In this document: positions 31,866-40,349 of the stretch, in pieces | Layout of the letters: each line of letters starts with the position of its first letter | Numbering within the stretch: position 1 is the stretch's first letter | DNA from: Candidatus Fermentibacterota bacterium | GTDB taxonomy: Bacteria > Fermentibacterota > Fermentibacteria > Fermentibacterales > JCC-6 | Length of the DNA stretch: 40,349 nucleotides | Direction: 5' to 3' | Assembly: GCA_029571005.1 (NCBI GenBank) | Contig: JAKPTG010000013.1 | Span: 1-40,349, forward strand | Notes under the pieces: model-generated | What the model was told of the DNA's origin: nothing | Databases searched by the model: none | What the model saw: only the letters and a program-made list of their open reading frames with translations | Program-made: the position numbers and the translations under genes

Positions 31866-32268
31866 CACACTCTCCTATCCCTGAGCCTCAGGCCGGCTCT
31901 GCCCAGCAGAAGCTTGGCTCTGCCGGCGAGCCTCCAGGGCGAGTAGGGTTTCTCATGGTCCCGCCATGTCATCTTCCAGTCGTATTCCCGGTCGAGTTGG
32001 AGGAAGTGGGCGTGGATCGCGGCGGTCACCGCAGCCACCTCTTCGCTCGTCAGCCCCGGGGGGGCGCCGTCCCCGCCGGACTTCCGGGCCGCCTTGCGGT
32101 CCTTTTTCGGTTCGACCGCCTTCTGAAGCAGCGGGAGTATCACCGCCAGGGCGATCAGCCCGAAGAAAACCGCTAACATGCCCAGGTAAGCTATACGAAC
32201 ACCCACAGCGAGCAGCTCGGCTTTGGAAGCGGCTGCCGCCAGGGTATCGGCCTGTGGAGTGAGATCCA

Positions 32269-32272
<4 letters not shown>
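31865..32272 (-). CDS. mmdD: OadG-family (delta) subunit of the decarboxylase
   Basis: 135 residues with one membrane helix ([22 protein letters not shown], about residues 27-48), a Lys-rich cytoplasmic linker and a C-terminal segment with [13 protein letters not shown], the pattern of OadG/MmdD. The subunit anchors the complex. The tail after residue 95 ([22 protein letters not shown]) resembles those of long MmdD proteins. The ATG overlaps the alpha-subunit stop by 4 bp. Confidence 0.85.
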
Positions 32273-33819
<1,547 letters not shown>

Positions 33820-33838
33820 TCTGGGGAAATCCTTTCTG

Positions 33839-34240
33839 TCAGTGCTGACAGATCTCGGTGAGAACCCTGCCGCTGGCCCTGGGATGGATGAAGGCGATCC
33901 TGGAACCGCCGGCGCCGGGCCTGGGAACGGCGTCTATCATGTCCACTCCGGCTTCCGTAAGCGTCTTCACCGCTTCGTCCGCATCGGGCACCGAGTAGGC
34001 GATGTGGTGGATCCCCTGCCCCCGGGACTGGAGGAAACCGGCAATGGGGCTGTCCTGTGATGTGGGCTCCAGGAGTTCAATCCTGGCTTCTCCCACGGCG
34101 AACATCGCAACCCGGACCTTCTGGTCCGGAACGTCCTCGAAGCCCAGGAAGGCCAGCCCCAGGACGTCCCGGTAGAAGGGTACCGTCTTCTCCAGGTTTT
34201 CCACTGCGATGCCGATGTGGTCAATCCTGCTGATTTTCAT
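33839..34240 (-). CDS. mce: Methylmalonyl-CoA epimerase
   Basis: 133 residues of the glyoxalase/VOC fold. It interconverts (R)- and (S)-methylmalonyl-CoA between mutase and decarboxylase. Metal-binding and catalytic positions: [12 protein letters not shown] (His), [17 protein letters not shown] (Glu), GIHHIAYSV (His) and a final RVLTEICQ (Glu). ATG 34240 follows GGAGGAAG; the upstream frame extension lies in meaB. It overlaps meaB by 20 bp. Confidence 0.95.
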   Translation of the reverse strand: MKISRIDHIGIAVENLEKTVPFYRDVLGLAFLGFEDVPDQKVRVAMFAVGEARIELLEPTSQDSPIAGFLQSRGQGIHHIAYSVPDADEAVKTLTEAGVDMIDAVPRPGAGGSRIAFIHPRASGRVLTEICQH

Positions 34241-35189
34241 CTTCCTCCAGCATCCTTTCGGCGACGCGGACCAGTCTGAGTCCGGCTTCGTATGGTGTGA
34301 CGGAACCGCCGGAGATGAGTTCCAGCAGTTCGTTCTCCGAACCGTATTCACTGCGGAGAAGCATCTCCCCGAATCGGGCTCCGCTTTCCCCGAGTATGCC
34401 TCTGAGTATCCTCCTGGTGTTCTCCAGCCTGCGCAACTCCGGATCCGTCGAGGACAGAAGCAGATCCAGGGATGTCCACAACGCCTCGAGCCCTTCGCCG
34501 CTCTCCGCTGAAACCCTCACCACCGGAGGTCTGGGCCTGTCCTCGGGAGCCAGCTCAAGAGAAGCCGCAACCGCCGCCTCCAGTTGGTCCATTCCAGGCC
34601 TGTCCGCCTTGTTCAGCACTATCAGGTCGGCTATTTCCATGATTCCCGCCTTCATGGCCTGGACTTCGTCACCCGTGCCGGGGACCAGCACCAGCGCCGT
34701 GACATCGGCGATTTCGGCTACCTCCACCTCCGCCTGGCCGACTCCCACGGTTTCCACCAGCACCGGATCGTACCCCGCGGCGGCCAGTATAAGGCCCGCA
34801 TCCCGGGTGGCCCCGGATATCCCCCCAAGGTGCCCCCGGTTGCCCATGCTGCGGATGAACACCCCCGGATCCACGGCGTGGGACTGCATCCGCAGCCGGT
34901 CGCCAAGGAGCGCACCGCCGGTGAAGGGGGAAGAGGGATCAACGGCTATCACACCCACCCTGCGTTCCTGTGACCGGAACCTGGTTATCATCCGGTCCAG
35001 AAGGGTGCTTTTACCCGCCCCCGGAGGCCCGGTCACACCGATGGTAACGTGGTCGGGGATCGCCGAGAACAGGGTGTGGAGAAGTTCTCCGGCTCCGGGA
35101 TCTCCGTTCTCCACCATGCTCAGACCCCGGGCCAGCGCCCGTACTTCTCCACGATGGATCCTCTGCGCGAGGGTATCCCTGGAATTCAT
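34221..35189 (-). CDS. meaB: MeaB/ArgK-type GTPase, methylmalonyl-CoA mutase chaperone
   Basis: 322 residues. G-domain motifs: Walker A GPPGAGKSTLLD, AVDPSSPFTGGALLGDR, VETVGVGQAEVEVAE and NKADRPG. This P-loop protein gates B12 loading and protects methylmalonyl-CoA mutase. ATG 35189 is 4 bp after the end of the mutase B12 subunit gene, which fits the role. Confidence 0.95.
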   Translation of the reverse strand: MNSRDTLAQRIHRGEVRALARGLSMVENGDPGAGELLHTLFSAIPDHVTIGVTGPPGAGKSTLLDRMITRFRSQERRVGVIAVDPSSPFTGGALLGDRLRMQSHAVDPGVFIRSMGNRGHLGGISGATRDAGLILAAAGYDPVLVETVGVGQAEVEVAEIADVTALVLVPGTGDEVQAMKAGIMEIADLIVLNKADRPGMDQLEAAVAASLELAPEDRPRPPVVRVSAESGEGLEALWTSLDLLLSSTDPELRRLENTRRILRGILGESGARFGEMLLRSEYGSENELLELISGGSVTPYEAGLRLVRVAERMLEEDENQQD

Positions 35190-35193
35190 CGGA

Positions 35194-35595
35194 TCAGTTT
35201 CTGTTCTTCAGTTCGTTCTCTATGAAAGCGACAACCTCCGAAGCGGGGGTTCCCGGGGTGAATATGGCCTTGAATCCGGCCTGCTTCAAGCCCGGGATGT
35301 CCTCCTCGGGAATCACGCCGCCGCCGAACAGGATGATGTCCGCCCCCCCCTTGTCCCGGAGAATCCTTGCCACCTCCGGAAACAGGTGGTTGTGGGCGCC
35401 GGAGAGCAGCGAGAGCCCGACGAAGTCCACATCCTCCTGCAGGGCCGCTTCGGCGATGGCCTGCGGAGTCTGACGGATGCCGGTGTAAATGACCTCCATA
35501 CCGGCATCCCGAAGGGCGCGGGCGATGTATTTGGCCCCCCGGTCATGGCCGTCCAATCCTGGTTTTCCTATGAGAACCCTTGTCCTGCGGTCCAT
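35194..35595 (-). CDS. Methylmalonyl-CoA mutase, B12-binding (small) subunit
   Basis: 133 residues forming only the cobalamin-binding domain: [18 protein letters not shown] (D-x-H-x-x-G), [11 protein letters not shown] and ILFGGGVIP, the three base-off B12 motifs. It matches the separate C-terminal subunit of split mutases. The catalytic large subunit is not in the window, and no gene for it lies immediately downstream. First gene of the run 35595 to 26857; ATG 35595 follows GAGAGGG. Confidence 0.94.
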   Translation of the reverse strand: MDRRTRVLIGKPGLDGHDRGAKYIARALRDAGMEVIYTGIRQTPQAIAEAALQEDVDFVGLSLLSGAHNHLFPEVARILRDKGGADIILFGGGVIPEEDIPGLKQAGFKAIFTPGTPASEVVAFIENELKNRN

Positions 35596-35738
35596 GAATC
35601 CCTCTCTTCGATAATAAAGCCCCGGTTCCCGCCTGTACCCCGGCGGCGGCCCGGACGGGCATCGCTCACGTTACGCATATCATCTTCAATCAACCGTTTT
35701 CTGTAAAGACCGGCTCACTCCCTCGGAGGCGAATCGTG

Positions 35739-35750
35739 TGTAATATTACA
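35739..35750. promoter_or_regulatory. Palindrome TGTAATATTACA
   Basis: A perfect 12-bp, A/T-rich palindrome in the GC-rich divergent region between the mutase run and the YbjN-like gene, about 60 bp upstream of the latter's ATG. It looks like an operator half-site pair or part of a -10 region. Confidence 0.4.
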
Positions 35751-35808
35751 TTGCAGGAGCCCGGTAGTCACTGTGTGTGCCGCCACTGCCAAAAGGAAAG
35801 GTATTCCC

Positions 35809-36273
35809 ATGAAACTCGCCGCAGTCCTTGCCGTCCTTGCCGCCCCACTGGCATTCGCCGTAGTAACTCCTCAGGTAATCGCCGGTTATCTCGATCGGAT
35901 CAATGCCACCTACGAGAACGAAGGAGACATCTTCTTCCTGATCCAGGAAGACGAAACCACCGGAGAGCGGTACGCTATCTTTTACATTGCGGTGGATGCG
36001 GAGGTAGAGGCATGCTTCATGGCCGGCCCGACCCCGGGTCTGGTTCCCGCCTCGGGCCCGGGCCGTACCGACGCACTCGAGCTGATGGCCGAGCTGAACA
36101 GTACCTACCCCTTCATCAAGTTCGAGGCCGACCCTTCGACGGGGGAAATCATGTGCACCTACACCTTCTCCACCGAGAACGGGCTGGGCTTCGAGGCCTT
36201 CACTGCAATGATAAGCGTCATTTTCAATTCGATTGAGGACACGGCCGATCAGTTTATCGCCCTCAGGCAGTAG
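35809..36273 (+). CDS. Exported YbjN-like domain protein
   Basis: 154 residues from ATG 35809, behind AAAGGAAAGG. It has a signal peptide (MKLAAVLAVLAAPLAFA), then a domain resembling YbjN/type III chaperone-like folds: acidic FFLIQEDETTGERYAIFYIA, LELMAELNSTYPFIKFEAD, and STENGLGFEAFTAMISVIF. YbjN proteins are usually cytoplasmic, so export is odd. The assignment is by pattern only. It lies 24 bp upstream of the PRPP synthetase-like gene and is probably in one transcript. Confidence 0.6.
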   Translation: MKLAAVLAVLAAPLAFAVVTPQVIAGYLDRINATYENEGDIFFLIQEDETTGERYAIFYIAVDAEVEACFMAGPTPGLVPASGPGRTDALELMAELNSTYPFIKFEADPSTGEIMCTYTFSTENGLGFEAFTAMISVIFNSIEDTADQFIALRQ

Positions 36274-36297
36274 ATCCGGGGCACTGAAGGGGGAGAG

Positions 36298-37332
36298 ATG
36301 TACGGCAGCATAGCCATATGCTCGGGCCGGGCCAGTACCGGGCTCTGCCGGAATGTCTGCAGGATACTCGGGATAGAGCCGGAACCGGTTGAATTCCACC
36401 AGTTCTCCAACGGAAACATGATGGTCAATTTCCCCGGAGGCACGGTCCGGGAAAAGGACGTATTCATCATCCAGTCCGGCGAGAGGTCCATCCTTGGCGA
36501 CAAGACCGAAGCCTACAGAACCGTCTCGGGGGACATCCTGGAAATGCTGCAGATGATCAGCGCCCTGAAGGACAGCGCCGGCAGGCTGACCGCGGTCACC
36601 CCCTACTTCCCCTACGCCAGGAGCGACAAGAAAGACAAACCAAGGATAGCCATAACCACGAAGATGATCTTCGACCTCATCGCCGCCGTGGGGGCCCACC
36701 GGGTGCTGGCCATGACCCTTCACAGCCCCCAGAGCCAGGGCTTCAGCAACATTCCGGTGGACCAGCTTCACGCCTACACGGTATTCATCACCAAGATACT
36801 GAACATGGGCTTTGAGAAACTCGCCTTCATCGCGCCGGATTCGGGTTCGATCCTGGACAACGACTTTCTCGCCCTCCACGCCGCCAAGGGAATCAGGGAC
36901 GCCGGAGGCTCCCCGGACATCACCACGGGGTACGTCAAGAAGGTGCGGGTGGACGACAGTGAGAAACCCCTGGTGCGCACCGTGGAGGGGATAGACGACC
37001 TGAGCGACAGAACCGTGATCATGAGCGACGACGAGATCCTCAGCGGGAGGAGCCTCATCCTCTGCGCCGAAACCGCTAAGGCAAAGGGCGCAAATGATAT
37101 ATACGCCTTCATAACCCACGCGATCCTCAGCGGGGACGCGGTGAAAAGCATCGAGGAAAGCCCCATTACCAAGCTCTACATCACGGACACGGTGGAATTC
37201 AACCGGGAAGCGGCCCAAAAAATAACCGGGGGGCCCCTCACCAAGATAGAAACCCTCTCCGTGGCCCACATCTTCGCCGAAGCCATAAAGAGGATCCACC
37301 AGGGCCGCAGCCTCAGTTCCCTCTTCCTCTGA
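36298..37332 (+). CDS. Ribose-phosphate pyrophosphokinase-like protein with divergent PRPP loop
   Basis: 344 residues from ATG 36298, behind GGGGGAGAG. The fold matches PRPP synthetase: FSNGNMMVNF near the start, the ATP loop YFPYARSDKKDKPRIAITTK, and LHSPQSQGFSNIPVDQLHA. Two sites differ from the canonical enzyme. The PRPP loop (usually V-V-D-D-x-x-x-T-G-G-T) reads IMSDDEILSGRSL, and the conserved PDxGGxxRA site reads APDSGSILDN. It could be a true prs with relaxed sites, or an enzyme for another sugar phosphate. ATG of the next cupin overlaps its stop (TGATG). Confidence 0.82.
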   Translation: MYGSIAICSGRASTGLCRNVCRILGIEPEPVEFHQFSNGNMMVNFPGGTVREKDVFIIQSGERSILGDKTEAYRTVSGDILEMLQMISALKDSAGRLTAVTPYFPYARSDKKDKPRIAITTKMIFDLIAAVGAHRVLAMTLHSPQSQGFSNIPVDQLHAYTVFITKILNMGFEKLAFIAPDSGSILDNDFLALHAAKGIRDAGGSPDITTGYVKKVRVDDSEKPLVRTVEGIDDLSDRTVIMSDDEILSGRSLILCAETAKAKGANDIYAFITHAILSGDAVKSIEESPITKLYITDTVEFNREAAQKITGGPLTKIETLSVAHIFAEAIKRIHQGRSLSSLFL

Positions 37333-37664
37333 TGCGAATCATCCCTTTCGACGACCACCGCGACCGAAGGGGCTACGTGGTGAACCCCTTCGAGGGAGTC
37401 GGGGATACCGGTGACATCCAGCGGTGCCACGCCTTCTCCGTGGCACCGGGTTGCATCCGGGGCGACCACTCCCACCCTGACCGGAACGAGAAGGTTCTTC
37501 TCCTGGCGGGAAGTGTGGAAGTCGGGGCCGACGGTGGGAGCCGGACGTTCCGGGCCCCGGCCTTCCTCGAGTTCGATCCGGGGGAGCACCACTCCTTCCG
37601 GGGGCTGGACGACACCCCGGCGGTGCTCATCTGCTGGAGTGACCGACGCCTCGGGGAACCCTGA
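37332..37664 (+). CDS. Cupin, WxcM/FdtA-like
   Basis: 110 residues. The order of motifs is DDHRDRRGYVVNPFEGV, then GDHSHPDRNEKVLLLAGSVEV with the metal His residues, then FDPGEHHSFRGLDDTPAVLICW. The initial DxRG and the compact barrel resemble the sugar-nucleotide cupins (3,4-ketoisomerase or WxcM-like), but the match is weak. It is translationally coupled to the PRPP synthetase-like gene. Confidence 0.7.
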   Translation: MRIIPFDDHRDRRGYVVNPFEGVGDTGDIQRCHAFSVAPGCIRGDHSHPDRNEKVLLLAGSVEVGADGGSRTFRAPAFLEFDPGEHHSFRGLDDTPAVLICWSDRRLGEP

Positions 37665-37839
37665 GGTTCCTCCCCCGTCCGGCCCCGCTCAACGCCGGTC
37701 TTCAGGAATCCAACGCATCTTTTCCCCGGTTCCGCGTCACCGGGCCAGCAACGACCATACACGGACGGCCGGGGTATCCCCGCGGTCCGGAGGGGTCACA
37801 GGGGAGATCCGGAGCAGGGAGCGTCGCAGACCGGCCTGA

Positions 37840-38436
37840 TTACGCCTTGACCTCCTGATGGGGAACCGCTCTTCCCTGCCTGAAGGCTTCCATGTTCACT
37901 TCCAGCGTCTTCCCGGGCACCCGCTCGGCGATGGCCGCTTCCCAGGCGTCCGGGGAGATGTCCGGAATGAGCGACGACGCAGCCCCAAGAAGCGCCACGT
38001 TCATCACCTTGAAGTTGTCCAGCCGCCGGGCGATGGAAAGTACCGGCACCTCGGTGCACGGTATCCCCTTAGCCGTAACCATTTGGTCCACATCGGGATA
38101 CTCCGCATCCCCGGTGTTCACCGTCATGGGATTGATCCTGATGTCGGCGGAAACCAGCCTGCCCCGGGGGGAGAGGTAGTGGGTCCACCGCAGCCCCTCC
38201 ATCTTTTCCAGGGCAAGGATCATGTCCGCAGTACCCGCCTCCACCAGAACGCTGTGGACTTTCTTGCCGAAACGAACATGGCTGGACACGCTGCCGCCCC
38301 GCTGGGCCATGCCGTGCACTTCGCTCTTCTTCACGTCGAAGCCGCTCTTGATCGCCGCGGCGCACAAAACCTCGCTGGCCAGAAGGATTCCCTGCCCTCC
38401 GGTGCCGCAGAGGATGACATTGGTAGTCCGCTCCAT
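37840..38436 (-). CDS. iorB: Indolepyruvate ferredoxin oxidoreductase, beta subunit
   Basis: 198 residues of the pyruvate/ketoisovalerate oxidoreductase gamma-type domain: VILCGTGGQGILLASEVL, KKSEVHGMAQRGGSVSSHVRFG and a late VALLGAASSL. With IorA it oxidises aryl 2-oxo acids (indolepyruvate, phenylpyruvate) to aryl-acetyl-CoA, reducing ferredoxin. ATG 38436 overlaps the iorA stop (TGATG). Confidence 0.95.
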   Translation of the reverse strand: MERTTNVILCGTGGQGILLASEVLCAAAIKSGFDVKKSEVHGMAQRGGSVSSHVRFGKKVHSVLVEAGTADMILALEKMEGLRWTHYLSPRGRLVSADIRINPMTVNTGDAEYPDVDQMVTAKGIPCTEVPVLSIARRLDNFKVMNVALLGAASSLIPDISPDAWEAAIAERVPGKTLEVNMEAFRQGRAVPHQEVKA

Positions 38437-40226
38437 CACACCACTCCTTCGAGATCCTTGCTCAGAGCCCCCACGGGACAGACCTGAACACAAAGGTTGC
38501 AGTTGGGCCAGCACTGCATCTCGCTCACCACCGGAACGTTGTCCTCCCTGTTCCAGCTGATCGCCGGGCATCCCAGCCTCAGACAGGCCTTGCAATGCAC
38601 GCACTTGGCCGGATCATGCACCGACACGGTCTTCCTCAGGGGTTTGTAGGCCATGATGCAGGACCTTCTGGCGATGATCACGCTGAGTTCCGGCACCCCG
38701 GTCTCCTCCTTGAGAACCTGCTTCATCAGCTTGAGATCGTGGGGGTCAACCACCCTCACCCGCTTGACTCCGCATGCCCTCACCACCTGCTCGATATCCA
38801 GCATGGGAGCGGGCTCGCCCCGAAGGTTTCTGCCGGTGGAAGGGTTCTGCTGACCGCCGGTCATGGCGGTGAGGCTGTTGTCCATGATCATCACCGTGCC
38901 GGTGTTGCCGTTGTACACCATGTCAATCAGCCCCGTGATGCCCGAATGGATGAAGGTTGACTCACCGATGGCCGCCACCAGTTTCGGCATGCCCTCCCGG
39001 CCCAGGGCCTTCTCGAGCCCCGACAGGACCCCTATCGCGGCGCCCATGCAGACCGTGGTCTCCAGGGCCTTGTACGGAGGCATGAGACCTAAGGTGTAGC
39101 AGCCTATATCGCCGGTGGAACTGTACTTCATGGATGCAAGCGTATGAAAGGCGCCCCGGTGCGGACATCCCGGACACAGAGAGGGCGGCCTTCCCGGCAG
39201 ATCCGTCTCCCCGTAGAAGGGAGCCGCCACGCTGTCGGGACTCACGGCCTTCCTGACGAGCTCCGGGTTGAGTTCGCCCTCGATGGGTATCAGCTCCTTC
39301 CCCGGGGCGTCCACCAGGAAGCGGCTCCTGATGCTTTCCTCCAGGTAAGGCTCCCCTTCCTCCACCACCATCACCCGGGAAACCCGGCCGATGAAATCCT
39401 CTATAAGCTTCCAGGGCAGTGGATTGGTAAGCCCGAGCTTGAGAACGCTGGCCCCGGGGCACACCTCCCGGACGTACTGGTATGAAATCCCGCTGGTGAT
39501 GATGCCCAGGGAAGTGTCACCCATCTCCATCCGGTTCAGCGGACTGTCCGCCCCCCACTCCGAGAGTCTGGCAAGCCTCGCCTCCACCCGGCTGTGCATC
39601 CTGCGGGAGTTGGCCGGGATGGGAACCCTCTTGGCGATATCCTTCACGTAACCCTTCACCGGCACCTCGGTTCTGGGGGACACCCGCACCAGGCTCTTGG
39701 AGTGGCATACCCGGGTGGTCATCCTCAGAAGCACCGGGGTGTCGAACTCCTCGCTGATCCGAAAGGCCTCCCGGGTGAAGTCCAGGGCTTCCTGGCTGTC
39801 CGACGGTTCCAGAATCGCCAGCTTGGCCGCCCTTCCCATCAGCCTGTTGTCCTGCTCGTTCTGGGAAGAGTGCATGCCCGGGTCGTCGGCGCTCACCACC
39901 ACCGTGCCCCCGGTGGCTCCGATGTAGCTCAGGGTGAACAGGGGGTCCGCCGCCACATTGAGACCGACATGCTTCATGGCGGAAAGAACCCTGGCTCCGG
40001 CGAAACCGGCGCCGGCCACCACCTCCACCGCCACCTTCTCGTTGGGTGCCCACTGGGCCGTTATTTCAGGGTAGTGCTCGCCGATCTCCTCCATTATCTC
40101 CGTGGAGGGCGTGCCCGGGTAAGCGGCGGCGAAGTGAACCCCGCACTCCCATGCCCCCCGGGCGACGGCCTCGTTGCCGGAGAGGAACAGGGTCCCCGTT
40201 TTTTCCTGATTGCGTTTCTTCACCAT
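38436..40226 (-). CDS. iorA: Indolepyruvate ferredoxin oxidoreductase, alpha subunit
   Basis: 596 residues. The N-terminal domain (FAAAYPGTPSTEIMEEI, ADDPGMHSSQNEQDNR) and a TPP-binding domain (CPGCPHRGAFHTL, GDIGCYTLG, IGESTFIHSGITGL and MDNSLTAMTGGQQNP) precede the C-terminal ferredoxin module with CVHCKACLRLGCP and CWPNCNLCVQVCP clusters. It makes reduced ferredoxin during amino-acid fermentation. ATG 40226 follows GGAAGGA. Length and motif order are normal. Confidence 0.97.
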   Translation of the reverse strand: MVKKRNQEKTGTLFLSGNEAVARGAWECGVHFAAAYPGTPSTEIMEEIGEHYPEITAQWAPNEKVAVEVVAGAGFAGARVLSAMKHVGLNVAADPLFTLSYIGATGGTVVVSADDPGMHSSQNEQDNRLMGRAAKLAILEPSDSQEALDFTREAFRISEEFDTPVLLRMTTRVCHSKSLVRVSPRTEVPVKGYVKDIAKRVPIPANSRRMHSRVEARLARLSEWGADSPLNRMEMGDTSLGIITSGISYQYVREVCPGASVLKLGLTNPLPWKLIEDFIGRVSRVMVVEEGEPYLEESIRSRFLVDAPGKELIPIEGELNPELVRKAVSPDSVAAPFYGETDLPGRPPSLCPGCPHRGAFHTLASMKYSSTGDIGCYTLGLMPPYKALETTVCMGAAIGVLSGLEKALGREGMPKLVAAIGESTFIHSGITGLIDMVYNGNTGTVMIMDNSLTAMTGGQQNPSTGRNLRGEPAPMLDIEQVVRACGVKRVRVVDPHDLKLMKQVLKEETGVPELSVIIARRSCIMAYKPLRKTVSVHDPAKCVHCKACLRLGCPAISWNREDNVPVVSEMQCWPNCNLCVQVCPVGALSKDLEGVV

Positions 40227-40242
40227 TGTAATTCCTTCCCGG

Positions 40243-40349
40243 TCAGTTGTACCGTCGCTCCTGCTCCACCCCGTCCAGCACCCGGAGAACCCCCCTCGTC
40301 AGGGCTTCAAGTTCGGCTTCTCCGGGAAAAACGAGAACCGGGGCGATGA
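40243..40349 (-). CDS. 3' end of an unidentified gene (truncated by the window)
   Basis: The minus strand reads IAPVLVFPGEAELEALTRG and RVLDGVEQERRYN up to TGA 40243, then 16 bp to the iorA start. The frame is open to the window edge. The fragment is too short to assign; it is probably the previous gene in the ior operon. Confidence 0.55.
   Translation of the reverse strand, partial: IAPVLVFPGEAELEALTRGVLRVLDGVEQERRYN

Overview
The window is 40.3 kb of gene-dense, GC-rich bacterial chromosome, with about 38 protein genes, two tRNA genes (Asp-GTC, Ser-CGA) and frequent 1-20 bp gene overlaps. Several features suggest an anaerobic, fermentative, didermic bacterium of the FCB type. These are three large secreted proteins that end in a T9SS/FlgD-like C-terminal sorting domain, a FadL-like barrel, a Na+-pumping methylmalonyl-CoA decarboxylase, indolepyruvate:ferredoxin oxidoreductase, formate-THF ligase, tungstate uptake and probable selenoproteins. 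A candidate phylum such as Fermentibacteria would fit, but that is inference and I could not test it.

Layout. 0.4-5.1 kb (minus): formate-THF ligase behind a 77-aa ORF, a FadL/OmpP1 barrel, a 6-bladed beta-propeller lipoprotein and a 42-aa membrane peptide. 5.4-8.1 kb (plus): tungstate ABC importer tupABC. 8.4-10.6 kb (minus): secreted BNR/Asp-box propeller. 10.6-13.75 kb: an ABC exporter plus lipoprotein bracketed by a perfect 100-bp direct repeat. 13.7-14.1 kb: gene remnant, terminator and tRNA-Asp. 14.2-15.5 kb (plus): two tandem secreted paralogues, each with an in-frame TGA at the same aligned position (C-x-x-U). A hairpin of matching geometry follows each TGA at the same distance. I read these as new selenoproteins with bacterial SECIS elements. 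15.8-17.2 kb: NapH-like membrane Fe-S protein with three periplasmic Cys repeats. 17.5-19.4 kb (minus): subtilisin-like protease and a collapsed paralogue. 19.8-24.0 kb (minus): a six-gene operon of four exported ferredoxin-like Fe-S proteins (two are lipoproteins), an outer-membrane barrel and a DsbD/SafE-type membrane protein. 24.1-26.8 kb (plus): cupin, tRNA-Ser, two sugar-nucleotide SDR enzymes. 26.9-35.6 kb (minus): a near-continuous coupled run: methylmalonyl-CoA mutase B12 subunit, MeaB, epimerase, four-subunit decarboxylase, SDR epimerase, SpoU-type methyltransferase, M28 peptidase. 35.8-37.7 kb (plus): exported YbjN-like protein, divergent PRPP synthetase, cupin. 37.8-40.3 kb (minus): iorB, iorA and the tail of a further gene.

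How it fits together. The core metabolism is amino-acid and organic-acid fermentation: IorAB makes reduced ferredoxin from 2-oxo acids, and the methylmalonyl-CoA branch ends in a Na+-motive decarboxylation. Formate-THF ligase serves one-carbon metabolism. The envelope portion is unusual. Exported Fe-S lipoproteins, a CxxU secreted pair, a NapH-like quinol-type Fe-S membrane protein and a DsbD-like carrier all lie within 10 kb. Together they suggest an extracytoplasmic redox system that I do not recognise. The selenoprotein pair and the exported-ferredoxin operon are the two points most worth following.
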